Positions 1-8,521 of a DNA stretch of 64,000 nt are shown in pieces; positions within the stretch are counted from its first letter, which is position 1, and every line of letters begins with the position of its first letter. The notes under the pieces were generated by a model. The model made no database searches. It worked only from the letters and a program-made list of their open reading frames with translations, and was not told where the DNA came from. Origin of the DNA: Planctomycetota bacterium. GTDB lineage: Bacteria > Planctomycetota > PLA2 > JAEUHO01. The translations under genes were made by a program, and so were the position numbers. The stretch spans positions 56,444 to 120,443 of the forward strand of contig JANQJW010000055.1 of the NCBI GenBank assembly GCA_028281445.1, in the 5' to 3' direction.

Positions 1-590
1 TTCGAGCGCGCCGCCCGTGCCAGGGGACGGAGCAGTGTGAAGAGCACGGCGAGCACCGCCAGGACGGCGAGCGCGATCACGCCACCGACGACCAGCGCGC
101 CGCACAGGAAGATCGTGAATCCCGCGAGGGCACGCATGCCGGCAATCAGGTTGCGGAGCCCCAGCTGCGCGCGGTTCAGGTAGTTCGTCAGTGCGTCCTG
201 CAGATCGCCCTCGACCTCAGCGGATTGCACGGACCAGCGCGCGCGCAGCACGGCGGCGATCGCCCGGGCCTGCTGGTCTGCGGCGTAGCGCGCCTGCATC
301 GTCGCGCCGAGGTACTCTTCGAACATCGACACGCCCGCGCGCAGCACCACGGCGGCGACCACGATCGCGAAGAGCACGCCGACCGGGGCGTCCCACGTGG
401 CGCCGAGCAGGGAAAGGGCGAAGCTGCCGTCGCCGGATACGGCGGCCGCCGCGAGCGGCACGATGAGCGCGTACCCGGCGGCCTCGAGGGTCGCACCCGC
501 GACCGAGATGCCCGAGAGCAGGGCGAGGCGCCTGCGGTAGGACCGGAAGTGCCCGAGGGCGCGCAGGATAGGACTCCCCGAACGTGCCAT
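1..590 (-). CDS. ABC transporter transmembrane domain protein, 3' part beyond the window
   Basis: The reading frame is open from an ATG at 590 to the first base of the window, so only about 196 N-terminal residues are visible. It begins MARSGSPILRALGHF and contains hydrophobic helices near residues 20-50, 70-90 and 155-190, separated by a charged helix (FEEYLGATMQARYAADQQAR) typical of ABC exporter membrane domains. The ATPase domain would lie outside the window. A GGAGG lies about 13 bases before the ATG. It diverges from the polysaccharide genes to its right, so export of a glycan or glycolipid is a reasonable guess, but the substrate is not shown. Confidence 0.7.
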   Translation of the reverse strand, partial: MARSGSPILRALGHFRSYRRRLALLSGISVAGATLEAAGYALIVPLAAAAVSGDGSFALSLLGATWDAPVGVLFAIVVAAVVLRAGVSMFEEYLGATMQARYAADQQARAIAAVLRARWSVQSAEVEGDLQDALTNYLNRAQLGLRNLIAGMRALAGFTIFLCGALVVGGVIALAVLAVLAVLFTLLRPLARAARS

Positions 591-695
591 GCCGTAGCGA
601 GAACCTCCACGAGGGGCCGCGAGGGTAGCGCACGCGCCGCCTTCCGTCCCCGAAGAAGGCCGCACAACGGCCGCTTCCGGCTACTCTCCGGCACC

Positions 696-1607
696 TTGTT
701 CCGCAAGACGCTCAACGCCATCCGCGGAAACCGCGCGCTCAACCGGCTGCTCGCCGGCGCATGGCGCCACACCGCCGGGCACACGGCGTGGGGCGCCGGC
801 CTGGGCCGGCGCCACTGGCATCGCGTCGGGACAGCGGCCGCCCGGCTGCCCAATGGCCGTGCGATGCGCATGTGGACGGGAGGAGACGAGACTGCGGCGA
901 ACCGGTTGTACTGGCACGGCTGGAAAGGCTATGAGCCGGAGGCGGGACCGCTGTTCCACGAGCTGGCACGGGACGCGCGCACGACGGTCGACTGCGGTGC
1001 GAACGCGGGCTACTACACGTTGCTGGCCGCATTGAGCAACCCGGACGGCCACGTGTGGGCGTTCGAACCCGTGGCCCGCAACGCCGAGCGCCTGCGGCGC
1101 AACGTCCGGCTCACGGAGGTAGGCAACGTCACGGTCGTGGAGCGCGCCCTCTCGGACGAGGACGGCATCCAGCCCTTCCGGGCCCCGGGCGGCGGGGCGA
1201 TGGGGGTCCGCGGCGCACTGTCGAGCCCGGAGGTCGACGCACTGCGCCCAACCGGCAGTTGGGAGACGATCGACGTAGAGACCCTCACACTCGACCGGTG
1301 GATTGACGAGGGGCGCATCGCCGAGGTGGACCTCGTCAAGATCGACGTGGAAGGCACCGAACACCGTGTGCTGGCCGGCATGCGTCGCACGCTTGACCGC
1401 TGCCGGCCGATCCTGATCTGCGAGATCCTGACCGTCGAGGCCGGGCGGCGGGTGCGCGCGCACACGGACCCGCTGGGATACCGCGTGTACCGCCTGACGG
1501 ACGGCGGGCTCGTGCCCGTTCCGGGGGACCTCGTGCGCGAAAGAGCCTGGCGGAACTACCTGCTCGTGTGCGACGAGTCACGGCTGCGGTCACGCGTGCC
1601 GTCATGA
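696..1607 (+). CDS. FkbM family SAM-dependent methyltransferase
   Basis: The protein carries the class I SAM-binding core: TTVDCGANAGYYTLLAA (motif I), VWAFEPVARNAERLRRNV (acidic loop) and later DLVKIDVEGTEHRVLAGM, the last being the hallmark of the FkbM family, which O-methylates sugars and polyketides. The frame is open far upstream to 225, but that part is low-complexity Arg-rich sequence overlapping the divergent ABC gene. A TTG at 696 gives about 303 residues, near the usual family length; the exact start is uncertain. The stop overlaps the next start as ATGA, so the two genes are probably translationally coupled. The context suggests methylation of a surface glycan. Confidence 0.8.
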   Translation: MFRKTLNAIRGNRALNRLLAGAWRHTAGHTAWGAGLGRRHWHRVGTAAARLPNGRAMRMWTGGDETAANRLYWHGWKGYEPEAGPLFHELARDARTTVDCGANAGYYTLLAALSNPDGHVWAFEPVARNAERLRRNVRLTEVGNVTVVERALSDEDGIQPFRAPGGGAMGVRGALSSPEVDALRPTGSWETIDVETLTLDRWIDEGRIAEVDLVKIDVEGTEHRVLAGMRRTLDRCRPILICEILTVEAGRRVRAHTDPLGYRVYRLTDGGLVPVPGDLVRERAWRNYLLVCDESRLRSRVPS

Positions 1608-2962
1608 GCCTCGCGTTGCGGATCTACCACCGCGCCCCGTACGTCGTGAAACGCCTTGCCGCGTCGATGCAGGGACGACGGCTGCGTGCATGGCGCTTCG
1701 GATCCCGGACCGACACGCTCGTCGCGCAGGCCCTGGAGCGCGATACATGGACCGGCGAGCGGTGGCGGGCGTGGCAGGCGGAGCAAGTGGCGCGGGTTCT
1801 CGATCACGCGGCACGCCAGGTGCCGTTCTACGAAGCCGCGTGGAGAGGACGCGAGCCTGACGCGTGGCGCGCGCTGGAGCGGTGGCCGGTGCTCACGAAG
1901 GAGACGGTACGCGGCGAGCCGGGAGCTTTCCTGGCTCGGGATCGCGACCGCCGCCTCTATGCCACCCGCACCAGCGGAACGACCGGAACGCCGTTGCGCC
2001 TGCTGTCGTCTCGGCGCACGCAGCGCGCATGGTGGGCGCTCCACGAGGCACGCATGCGGCGCTGGAACGGCGTCACCCGGCATGACCGCTGGGGTCTCGT
2101 CGGCGGCCGCCTCGTCACCCCCGTCCGGCGGCGGCAGCCTCCCTTCTGGGTGTGGAACGCGCCCCTGCACCAGCTCTACCTCTCGGCCTATCACATCCGC
2201 GAAGAGACCGTGCCGGCCTACGTGGACGCAATGCGGCGTCACGGCATTCGCTACCTCGTCGGGTACCCCTCCGCCCTCGCGGCCGTGGCGGCCATGGCCG
2301 TGCGGCGGGACTTGGCGGCGCCCGACCTGGCCGTCGTGATCGCCAACGCCGAACCGCTGTCGGACGTCCAGCGCGCAATCATCGGCTCGTTCTTCCGATG
2401 CCCCGTGCGCAACACGTACGGAATGGCCGAAGCACTTGCGTCGGCGAGCGAATGCGAGCACAGCACGCTGCACCTTTGGCCGGACGCCGGCGTCGTGGAG
2501 GTGCTCGAGCCGGACGCCACGGGAACCGGCCGCCTGGTCCTGACCGGGCTTCTGCACGACGCCATGCCACTGGTTCGCTATGAGATCGGTGACCGCGGGA
2601 GGCTCAGGGACGATTCGTTCGCTTGTCCGTGCGGGCGGGGGCTGCCCGCACTCGCGGAGATCGAGGGACGCTCCGACGACGCGCTGCGCACGCGGGACGG
2701 CACGCTGGTAGGCCGTCTCGACCCGGTGTTCAAGGGCGACCTGGGGATCCGCGAGGCCCAGGTGATCCAGGAATCGCTGGACCGCGTCGTCGTGCGCATG
2801 GTGGCCGAGGACGGTCTGGCTGCGAGCACGGCTACTGCCGTCCGACGGCGGCTCCGGGACCGCCTCGGTCCCGTCGAGGTCGAGGTACGGGCCGTCGAGC
2901 GCATCGAGCGCGGGGCAAACGGGAAGTTCCGGGCCGTCATCAGCCGCGTCACGACACAATGA
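1604..2962 (+). CDS. Phenylacetate-CoA ligase-like (PaaK/CapK) adenylate-forming protein
   Basis: About 452 residues. The ATP-binding P-loop TSGTTGTPLRLLSS is followed by NTYGMAEALASASECEH, an adenylation motif with an embedded Cys, and then CPCGRGLPAL with paired Cys. The C-terminal domain ends ERGANGKFRAVIS, which contains the conserved catalytic Lys region. This is the PaaK/CapK family; in polysaccharide loci CapK-like members are thought to activate or transfer carboxylates. I chose the ATG at 1604, which overlaps the upstream stop as ATGA, over the earlier ATG at 1568. The substrate is unknown; genuine phenylacetate catabolism is unlikely because no paa genes are nearby. Confidence 0.8.
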   Translation: MSLALRIYHRAPYVVKRLAASMQGRRLRAWRFGSRTDTLVAQALERDTWTGERWRAWQAEQVARVLDHAARQVPFYEAAWRGREPDAWRALERWPVLTKETVRGEPGAFLARDRDRRLYATRTSGTTGTPLRLLSSRRTQRAWWALHEARMRRWNGVTRHDRWGLVGGRLVTPVRRRQPPFWVWNAPLHQLYLSAYHIREETVPAYVDAMRRHGIRYLVGYPSALAAVAAMAVRRDLAAPDLAVVIANAEPLSDVQRAIIGSFFRCPVRNTYGMAEALASASECEHSTLHLWPDAGVVEVLEPDATGTGRLVLTGLLHDAMPLVRYEIGDRGRLRDDSFACPCGRGLPALAEIEGRSDDALRTRDGTLVGRLDPVFKGDLGIREAQVIQESLDRVVVRMVAEDGLAASTATAVRRRLRDRLGPVEVEVRAVERIERGANGKFRAVISRVTTQ

Positions 2963-3058
2963 GGGCGGGATGACGGAGAGGGAACCTCGGCGTCGTCTAG
3001 TTGTCGGCAGCCGAAGACGCGGTAGCGTGGGTCCCTTGGAAGCTGGAGAAGAGTGTCG

Positions 3059-4399
3059 ATGAGTGAAGCCGTTGCACGCCCGGACGTCGTTGCGCGCCTC
3101 GCGGACGCGATCCGAAGCCGGTCCGCGCGCGTGTGCATCGTGGGCATGGGCTACGTGGGCCTCCCGCTGGCCCAGACCTTCCTCGACGCGGGCTTCCCGG
3201 TGATCGGGTTCGACATCGACCCCGAGAAGGTGACCAGCCTGCGGAAAGGCCGTAGCTACATCGAGCGCATTCCCTCGGCGTCCATCGCCGCCATGCGGGC
3301 CGGCGGGCGGTTCGACGTGTCGAACGATCCGGCGGTGTTCGCGCAAGCCGACGCCATCCTGATCTGTGTCCCCACGCCTCTGACGGCGAACGGGGAGCCG
3401 GACCTCTCCTATGTCGAGGCCACTGGTGAGAGCATCGCGCCCCATCTGCAGGAAGGGCATCTCGTCGTGCTGGAGAGCACCACGTACCCGGGCACGACGG
3501 AGGACATCCTGCGCCCCATTCTCGAACGAGGCGGCCTGCGTGCGGAGCAGGACTTCTTCCTCGCATTCAGCCCCGAGCGCGAGGACCCCGGAAACCGGGC
3601 GTTTGTCACGCGCACCATCCCGAAGGTCGTGGGCGGCGTCGGTCCCAAGAGCGCGGAGCTCGCCCAGCAACTCTACGCCGGGGCAGTCGACGAGGTCGTG
3701 CCCGTGACGGACACGCGGGTGGCGGAAGCATGCAAGATCCTGGAAAACACATACCGCGCGGTGAACATCGCACTCGTAAACGAGCTCAAGGTGCTCTTCG
3801 ACCGCATGGGTGTCGACGTGTGGGAGGTCATCGAGGCGGCCCGGACCAAGCCCTTCGGCTACCAGGCCTTCTATCCGGGCCCGGGCCTCGGCGGCCACTG
3901 CATCCCGATCGACCCGTTCTACCTGACGTGGGTCGCACGCCAGTACGGCCTCGAGACCCAGTTCATCGAGCTCGCCGGGCGTGTCAACACCGCGATGCCG
4001 CAGTACGTGGTGGGCAGGGTCGCAGAGGCGCTCGAAACGCGCGGGCGCGCGATCGAGGGCAGCCGCATTCTGGTTCTCGGCATCGCCTACAAGCCCGACA
4101 TCGACGACACGCGCGAGTCGCCGGCCTTCCCGATCATCACCGACCTCCTCGAACGCGGGGCGCAGGTCGGCTTCCACGACCCCTTCTTCCAGGAGCTGCC
4201 GAAGAAACGAGAATTCGAGCTCGACGTTCCGGGTCTCGCGCTGACGGCCGAAAACGTCGCGGCGCAGGATTGCGTCCTGATCGTCACGGACCACGCGAGC
4301 TACGACTACCCGTGGCTCGCCGAGCACGCACCGTTGATCGTCGACACGCGCGGCGCCATGCGCTCGGTGCCCGGCGCGCGCAACGTGCATCCTGCCTGA
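3059..4399 (+). CDS. wbpA: UDP-N-acetylhexosamine 6-dehydrogenase (WbpA/WbpO type)
   Basis: A nucleotide-sugar dehydrogenase of about 446 residues that should oxidise C6 of a UDP-N-acetylhexosamine to the uronate with two NAD+. The NAD-binding motif VGMGYVGLPLAQTF lies near residues 28-41. The catalytic Cys is about residue 281 in GPGLGGHCIPIDPFYLTW, the form typical of WbpA rather than UDP-glucose dehydrogenase. FSPEREDPGN and GIAYKPDIDDTRESPA are also family motifs. ATG 3059 has GGAG ten bases upstream; an in-frame GTG at 3053 is an alternative. With the epimerase at 5634 it could make a UDP-GalNAcA- or GlcNAcA-type donor; which of the two is inference. Confidence 0.88.
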   Translation: MSEAVARPDVVARLADAIRSRSARVCIVGMGYVGLPLAQTFLDAGFPVIGFDIDPEKVTSLRKGRSYIERIPSASIAAMRAGGRFDVSNDPAVFAQADAILICVPTPLTANGEPDLSYVEATGESIAPHLQEGHLVVLESTTYPGTTEDILRPILERGGLRAEQDFFLAFSPEREDPGNRAFVTRTIPKVVGGVGPKSAELAQQLYAGAVDEVVPVTDTRVAEACKILENTYRAVNIALVNELKVLFDRMGVDVWEVIEAARTKPFGYQAFYPGPGLGGHCIPIDPFYLTWVARQYGLETQFIELAGRVNTAMPQYVVGRVAEALETRGRAIEGSRILVLGIAYKPDIDDTRESPAFPIITDLLERGAQVGFHDPFFQELPKKREFELDVPGLALTAENVAAQDCVLIVTDHASYDYPWLAEHAPLIVDTRGAMRSVPGARNVHPA

Positions 4400-4409
4400 C
4401 GCAGGTCCG

Positions 4410-5198
4410 ATGGCGGCCAACGCGGGTTTCGATCACGCGCTCCTGCTCGGAGAGTCGGAGACGGTGTACAAGGACCGCGACCTGACTGTGCTTCCTTCCG
4501 GCCGTGTCGTAGCCGCCCTCAGCGTCGGCGCCGATCCGCGTTCCCCCGCGCTCGCGCACAAGGGCGATCCCGACCGGCCCAACGAAGACGCCGTGCTCGT
4601 GATGGAGCGAGGCGACAGGGCCCTGCTTGCGGTCGCAGACGCCCACTACGGGTGCTTGGCCAGCCACGCGCTCCTGAGCGCGCTCGCGGAAAGGCTGACC
4701 GACCTACCGGCCTCGCCCATGGATCTCGGCCACGCCGTGCGAGCCGCCGCGATGGACGGCAGGCGGACCGACTCTTCCGGATCGACGCTCCTGATCGCGG
4801 TTCTGCACCGCCGTCTCGGCGGCGGATTCGGCTTCTCGTGGGGCGATTCCACGTGCACGCTGCTCGGCGCGGGCCTTCCCGGCGAGCCGCTACCGCGGCC
4901 GAACGCGGCGTTCGTGCATCCGCAGGTCCCCTGGACCCTGGAAACCGAGCGCGCGTCCTTCTTCGAGTTCGACCTGCCGGCGGGCGGGCTCCTCGCCGCC
5001 TTCACGGACGGCATCCACGAGTGCCACTACGGCCATCCGGAAACCTCGCTCGGCCCTGCCCAGTTCACGGAGCTGTTCCAGGAGACGGGGCCCGACCCGC
5101 ACGCCTTCGCCGAGAGGCTCATCGAGGCTGCGCATGCGGGCCGCGCACCTCATCCCGGCGGCCAGGACAACATCGCGCTCGCCGTCGCGGCTACGTAG
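4410..5198 (+). CDS. PP2C-like serine/threonine phosphatase
   Basis: 262 residues with the ordered motifs of the PPM/PP2C fold: RPNEDAVLV, LLAVADAHYG (in place of the usual DGMGG), SGSTLLIAVL, FSWGDSTCTLL, LAAFTDGIHEC and GGQDNIALAVA. The conserved Asp residues that bind the two metal ions are present in these motifs. It starts 11 bases after the dehydrogenase stop and is probably co-transcribed. A phosphatase inside a capsule/glycan locus may control export or synthesis, but no kinase is visible nearby. The family assignment is good; the substrate is unknown. Confidence 0.75.
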   Translation: MAANAGFDHALLLGESETVYKDRDLTVLPSGRVVAALSVGADPRSPALAHKGDPDRPNEDAVLVMERGDRALLAVADAHYGCLASHALLSALAERLTDLPASPMDLGHAVRAAAMDGRRTDSSGSTLLIAVLHRRLGGGFGFSWGDSTCTLLGAGLPGEPLPRPNAAFVHPQVPWTLETERASFFEFDLPAGGLLAAFTDGIHECHYGHPETSLGPAQFTELFQETGPDPHAFAERLIEAAHAGRAPHPGGQDNIALAVAAT

Positions 5199-5241
5199 GC
5201 CCTGCGCAGCGGACTGATTCCGCCTCGACCCGGAGTCCCGC

Positions 5242-5637
5242 ATGATCCTTGTCACCGGCGGCACCTTCACGTTGCTCGAGGCAATGCGTGCGGCGGCGGG
5301 CATAACGCGAATCGTGTACTCGTTCGTGTGCCGTCTACGGGTGCCCGCGCGCGTGGCCGCGGTCGAGCACCTCGCGCCCGGGAACTGTGCCGCCTTCGAC
5401 CCCGGGACCGGGCACGGCAGCAGCGTCCTCGAGGGCCACCGCGCGGCCTGTTCCGTGACGGACACCCAGATCCCTTTCGTGGTCGCGGACCGGCGCGCCG
5501 GGGACGTCCCGGTCCTCGCCGATCGCGCGAAGCAGGTACTCCGGTGGGAACCCGAGTACACCGATGTGCTCGATCCCGTGGGCCACTGCTGGAACTGGCT
5601 GCGGGCCCACCGTAGCGGCTACGAGGAAGTGGAATGA
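5242..5637 (+). pseudogene. galE: galE remnant with two in-frame internal deletions
   Basis: The 131-residue frame starts MILVTGG, the first residues of UDP-glucose 4-epimerase, then jumps straight to GTFTLLEAMRAAAGITRIVYS, which in GalE lies near residue 90-115. After VPAR it jumps again to VEHLAPGNCAAFDPGTGHGS, which belongs near residue 245, and finishes with the usual C-terminus (LRWEPEYTDVLDPVGHCWNW). The rest of the nucleotide-binding fold and the YxxxK catalytic pair are missing, so no epimerase activity is expected. The frame has stayed open and its stop still overlaps the next start (ATGA), so it may be kept only for translational coupling. The residue positions of GalE are from memory of the family. 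Confidence 0.75.
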
Positions 5638-6569
5638 AGATCTGTGTCACGGGAGGAGCGGGGTTCATCGGCTCGCACCTCGTAGACCGCCTCGTCAAGG
5701 AAGGGCACTCGGTCACCGTCCTGGACGACCTGTCCACGGGGCGGCTCGAGAATCTCGCGGGCGTGCGAAGCGACGTCCGCTTCATCGAGGGCGACACGCG
5801 TGACGAGGCGCGGATCCGCGAGGCGGTCGACGGAGCCGAGGTGGTCTACCACCAGGCCGCACTCGGGTCCGTGCCGCGCAGCCTCGAACAACCCGAACTC
5901 GTCACGGACGTCAACGTGTTTGGCACGCTGCGGGTGCTCGCTTCCGCACGTGACGCCGGCAGCCGGCGCGTGGTCTACGCATCCTCGTCGTCCGTCTACG
6001 GCGACTCGCCCACGCTCCCAAAGGTGGAGACGATGCGCATGCGGCCGCGCTCCCCCTACGCAGCGTCCAAGTGCGCTGCGGAGTGCTACGTCGGAGCGTT
6101 CCAGGCCGCCTACGGTCTCGAGGGCGTCGCGTTGCGGTACTTCAACGTCTTCGGACCTCGGCAACGAGCCGACTCGCAATACGCGGCGGCAATCCCGCTG
6201 TTCATCGAGGCCATGCGCAGGGGACGTCCGCCGACCATTCACGGCGACGGCGAGCAGACGCGGGACTTCACATTCGTCGGTGACGTGGTCGAAGCGCTGT
6301 GCCTCGCCGGGACTGAAGCGTCGGAGCCTGCGGGACCGTACAACATCGGCGGCGGAGGCAACCGAACGTCCATCAACCATCTGGCGCTTGTGATCGCCGC
6401 GGCGGTCGGCTTCGAGGGGGAGCCCCTGCGCGCGCCTGCCCGTCCGGGGGATGTCCGCGACAGCCTCGCCGACGTGCGCGCCGCCGAAGGTTGGATGAGT
6501 TGGCGGCCGCGGACGTCTCTGGAACAAGGCATCGAGCTCACGGTCGACGCGACGATCCAGGCTCCCTAG
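5634..6569 (+). CDS. wbpP: NAD-dependent UDP-hexosamine 4-epimerase (WbpP-like)
   Basis: 311 residues of the extended short-chain dehydrogenase family. VTGGAGFIGSHLVDRLV binds NAD, ASSSSVYGD and SPYAASKCAAE hold the Ser and the YxxxK catalytic pair, and LRYFNVFGPRQ, DFTFVGDVVEA and YNIGGGGNRTSI are typical of WbpP/Gne-like enzymes. Together with the WbpA-type dehydrogenase it could make UDP-GalNAc and its uronate. The start overlaps the stop of the galE remnant (ATGA). The last 32 bases overlap the convergent VanZ-like gene. UDP-glucose 4-epimerase activity cannot be excluded. Confidence 0.83.
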   Translation: MKICVTGGAGFIGSHLVDRLVKEGHSVTVLDDLSTGRLENLAGVRSDVRFIEGDTRDEARIREAVDGAEVVYHQAALGSVPRSLEQPELVTDVNVFGTLRVLASARDAGSRRVVYASSSSVYGDSPTLPKVETMRMRPRSPYAASKCAAECYVGAFQAAYGLEGVALRYFNVFGPRQRADSQYAAAIPLFIEAMRRGRPPTIHGDGEQTRDFTFVGDVVEALCLAGTEASEPAGPYNIGGGGNRTSINHLALVIAAAVGFEGEPLRAPARPGDVRDSLADVRAAEGWMSWRPRTSLEQGIELTVDATIQAP

Positions 6570-6927
6570 CCCGACGCTCACCCGCCGACCAGACCGAGAC
6601 GAGCAGGCCGACTGCGAGACCGGCGAGATCGGCTGCCACGTCTCCGCCTTCCGCCGTGCGGCCGACGTCGAGCAGGCCCTGTCCCAGCTCGGTCGCCGCG
6701 GCGAGGACGACTCCAATGGCGGCGGCTACCCGTAGACCGACGCGCGCACGATGCCAGGCGAACCCGAGGGCCGCGAAGGCCACCGCGTGCTGGAACTTGT
6801 CGAAGCCGTCGCTGTGAATTTCGGGCAGGCCATCGCCGGGCAGGAGGCAGAGCACAAGAACGACACCGGTGATCACGAGGGCGGTGGTTAGCCACGCACC
6901 GCCGATGCTGCGAGGTGCGCCGCTCAC
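6538..6927 (-). CDS. VanZ-like membrane protein
   Basis: 129 residues with three to four predicted helices (TTALVITGVVLVLCLLP; HAVAFAALGFAW; AAAIGVVLAAATELGQ; LAGLAVGLLVSVW). The pattern DKFQHAVAFAALGF followed by TELGQGLLDVGRTAEGGDVAADLAG matches the VanZ-like family, named for a teicoplanin-resistance protein but mostly of unknown function. It converges on the epimerase, overlapping it by 32 bases, and follows the lipoprotein gene by 6 bases, so those two are probably one transcript. Confidence 0.7.
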   Translation of the reverse strand: MSGAPRSIGGAWLTTALVITGVVLVLCLLPGDGLPEIHSDGFDKFQHAVAFAALGFAWHRARVGLRVAAAIGVVLAAATELGQGLLDVGRTAEGGDVAADLAGLAVGLLVSVWSAGERRAREPGSSRRP

Positions 6928-6933
6928 GGGTGC

Positions 6934-8103
6934 TTAGAGCTTCACGGTGACGTGCCAGTGCACCTGCGGCACGAGCTCGAGCGAGAAGTCGGTGTTCTCT
7001 CGCGTGACCATCATCAAGGAGACTTCCGGTCCCGTCGAGAGCTGGCGGCTGATGTCGTACTCCACGCCGAGGCCGACATAGGCGCCGAAGTAGTCGCTGT
7101 TCGCGCTGAGGAACTCGTTCGACGCGGTGCTGCGGATCCAGCCCAGGCCGGCGCGGGCCGTGGGATGCCAGCGGCAGCACGGGAGGAGGCACATCTTGCC
7201 GCCCCCTCGCAACTGGCCCCACATTCCACCGTCCTCGAAGGCCAGGGTCTGACCCCCACTCTGGAACGCCGCCAGCATCTCGAAGGAGTAGACCGCCAGC
7301 CGCGAGCGCGCGAAGACGTGGCCACCGCAGAATCCGCCGCCGACCCCGGGCAGGAGCGCGGCGCTGATGCCGCCGTAGAACTCACTCAGCGGAGGCCGCC
7401 GGACGGCCGGCGCGTGTGCCCCGACGCCGTGGAACGTCGCGCGCCCGGGGTGCCACGTCAGGTGCCAATTGAGCTGGGGGACGGGTTCGACGCTGAATTC
7501 CGACGTCGGCGTCACGGCCATGAGCGCCAGCTCGGGACCGAGGGTCAAGCACGGACTGATGTCGGTCTCGAACCCGACGGAGCCATAGAGGCCGTAGTAA
7601 TCGCCCGGCTCGTCCACGATGTTGGGCTCCCCGCTGGCCTGGAACCAGACGGCCCCGGTGCGGAACACCACGTGGCGGCGCGCGCGGGGAGCCAGGGAGC
7701 TCTTCAGCCCCACGCGGACCTGGAAGAAGTCCCCGGCGGGAGGGTTGCCGTCGTCGATGAAGGCCTCGTCGTCCAGGAACTGCCAGGTGCCGAGAACCTC
7801 GGCCGAGAGCGTCTGGACCGAGCTCTGGCGCAGCACGCGGCCGCCGCCGATACCGAGGCCGACATTGGGCATGAAGGAGGCGCTGCCGACGACGTAGTGC
7901 TTCCGGCACGGAATGCCGGGCCACCGGTCGATGTCACGCGGCGACGGGCAGCAGGGCAACAGACTGCGACTGCGAGTCAGACGCGGCTGCGGTGCGGCCG
8001 GGGCGTCCGCCTTCGCGGCCACCGGGGCGGACGAAATGGGCGCACGGCACGCCCCAAGCGGCCAGAGCCCGAGCAGCAGGACGAAAAGGGCGGCGACGCG
8101 CAT
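6934..8103 (-). CDS. Lipoprotein with two tandem beta-rich repeats
   Basis: The N-terminus MRVAALFVLLLGLWPLGAC is a lipoprotein signal with the Cys at residue 19. The rest consists of two homologous halves of about 160 residues: GDYYGLYGSVGFETDISPCL...PVPQLNWHLTW in the first matches SDYFGAYVGLGVEYDISRQL...LVPQVHWHVTV in the second, and SASFMPNVGLGIGGGRVL matches SAALLPGVGGGFCGGHVF. The alternating aromatic and polar strands suggest a small outer-membrane or periplasmic beta-barrel. ATG 8103 has GGAG six bases upstream and gives a clean signal peptide; ATG 8115 is in frame but less well placed. Function is unknown. Confidence 0.7.
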   Translation of the reverse strand: MRVAALFVLLLGLWPLGACRAPISSAPVAAKADAPAAPQPRLTRSRSLLPCCPSPRDIDRWPGIPCRKHYVVGSASFMPNVGLGIGGGRVLRQSSVQTLSAEVLGTWQFLDDEAFIDDGNPPAGDFFQVRVGLKSSLAPRARRHVVFRTGAVWFQASGEPNIVDEPGDYYGLYGSVGFETDISPCLTLGPELALMAVTPTSEFSVEPVPQLNWHLTWHPGRATFHGVGAHAPAVRRPPLSEFYGGISAALLPGVGGGFCGGHVFARSRLAVYSFEMLAAFQSGGQTLAFEDGGMWGQLRGGGKMCLLPCCRWHPTARAGLGWIRSTASNEFLSANSDYFGAYVGLGVEYDISRQLSTGPEVSLMMVTRENTDFSLELVPQVHWHVTVKL

Positions 8104-8184
8104 GCGAAGCTCCATTCCGGGGGTCGCGGATGCTACCGGCCTTGGGTCACGGTGCTGCCTGCACCGGTCTTCCTCGCGGATTGA

Positions 8185-8430
8185 CTTGTCTCAGAATTCG
8201 AACCGAGTACGTTCCTGACACTCCCGGGGAGGATTAACATTCACACGGGCCACCAGCGATTCGCAAGCTCGGGAGGTGGCGGCGCCACCGGCGCAGGCGT
8301 TCCGTTCGTCGGCGAGATGGGCATGGCAGCCAGGGCGCGTCGGTTCTTCAGCTGCGACATCTCGGGGCTTCCTGCCAACGCGCAGATCCTGCCGGCCACG
8401 GTGCACCTGCTCCAGTGTCACGTAGCGATC
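8185..8430 (+). pseudogene. Possible remnant of a DNRLRE-type surface-protein domain
   Basis: In the roughly 400-base gap before the next gene, one frame reads GVPFVGEMGMAARARRFFSC followed by DISGLPANAQILPATVHLLQ. This resembles the start of a DNRLRE domain (arrayed as vG..g..aRaLirFDlSglPanAtI.sAtLhLy) found in large secreted proteins. There is no good start codon, the frame runs on into the opposite-frame shadow of the next gene, and no partner sequence follows. I read it as a decayed fragment. Otherwise the gap 8116-8521 shows only a small GGTGGC/GCCACC hairpin near 8274. The call rests on a short match recalled by eye. Confidence 0.3.
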
Positions 8431-8521
8431 ACCGTCCCGCAGCCGCCGACGCAGCAGGAGCCGTCACAGGTATGCTGTTCGGCGACGCACGGCTTCGAGC
8501 CGCTCACCCGGGGAGGGAGCG

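Noticed and set aside
1556..4420. A 954-codon open frame on the minus strand
   Set aside because: It is antisense to PaaK-like and wbpA genes with clear motifs; the composition (Arg/His/Asp/Val-rich) is a high-GC shadow.
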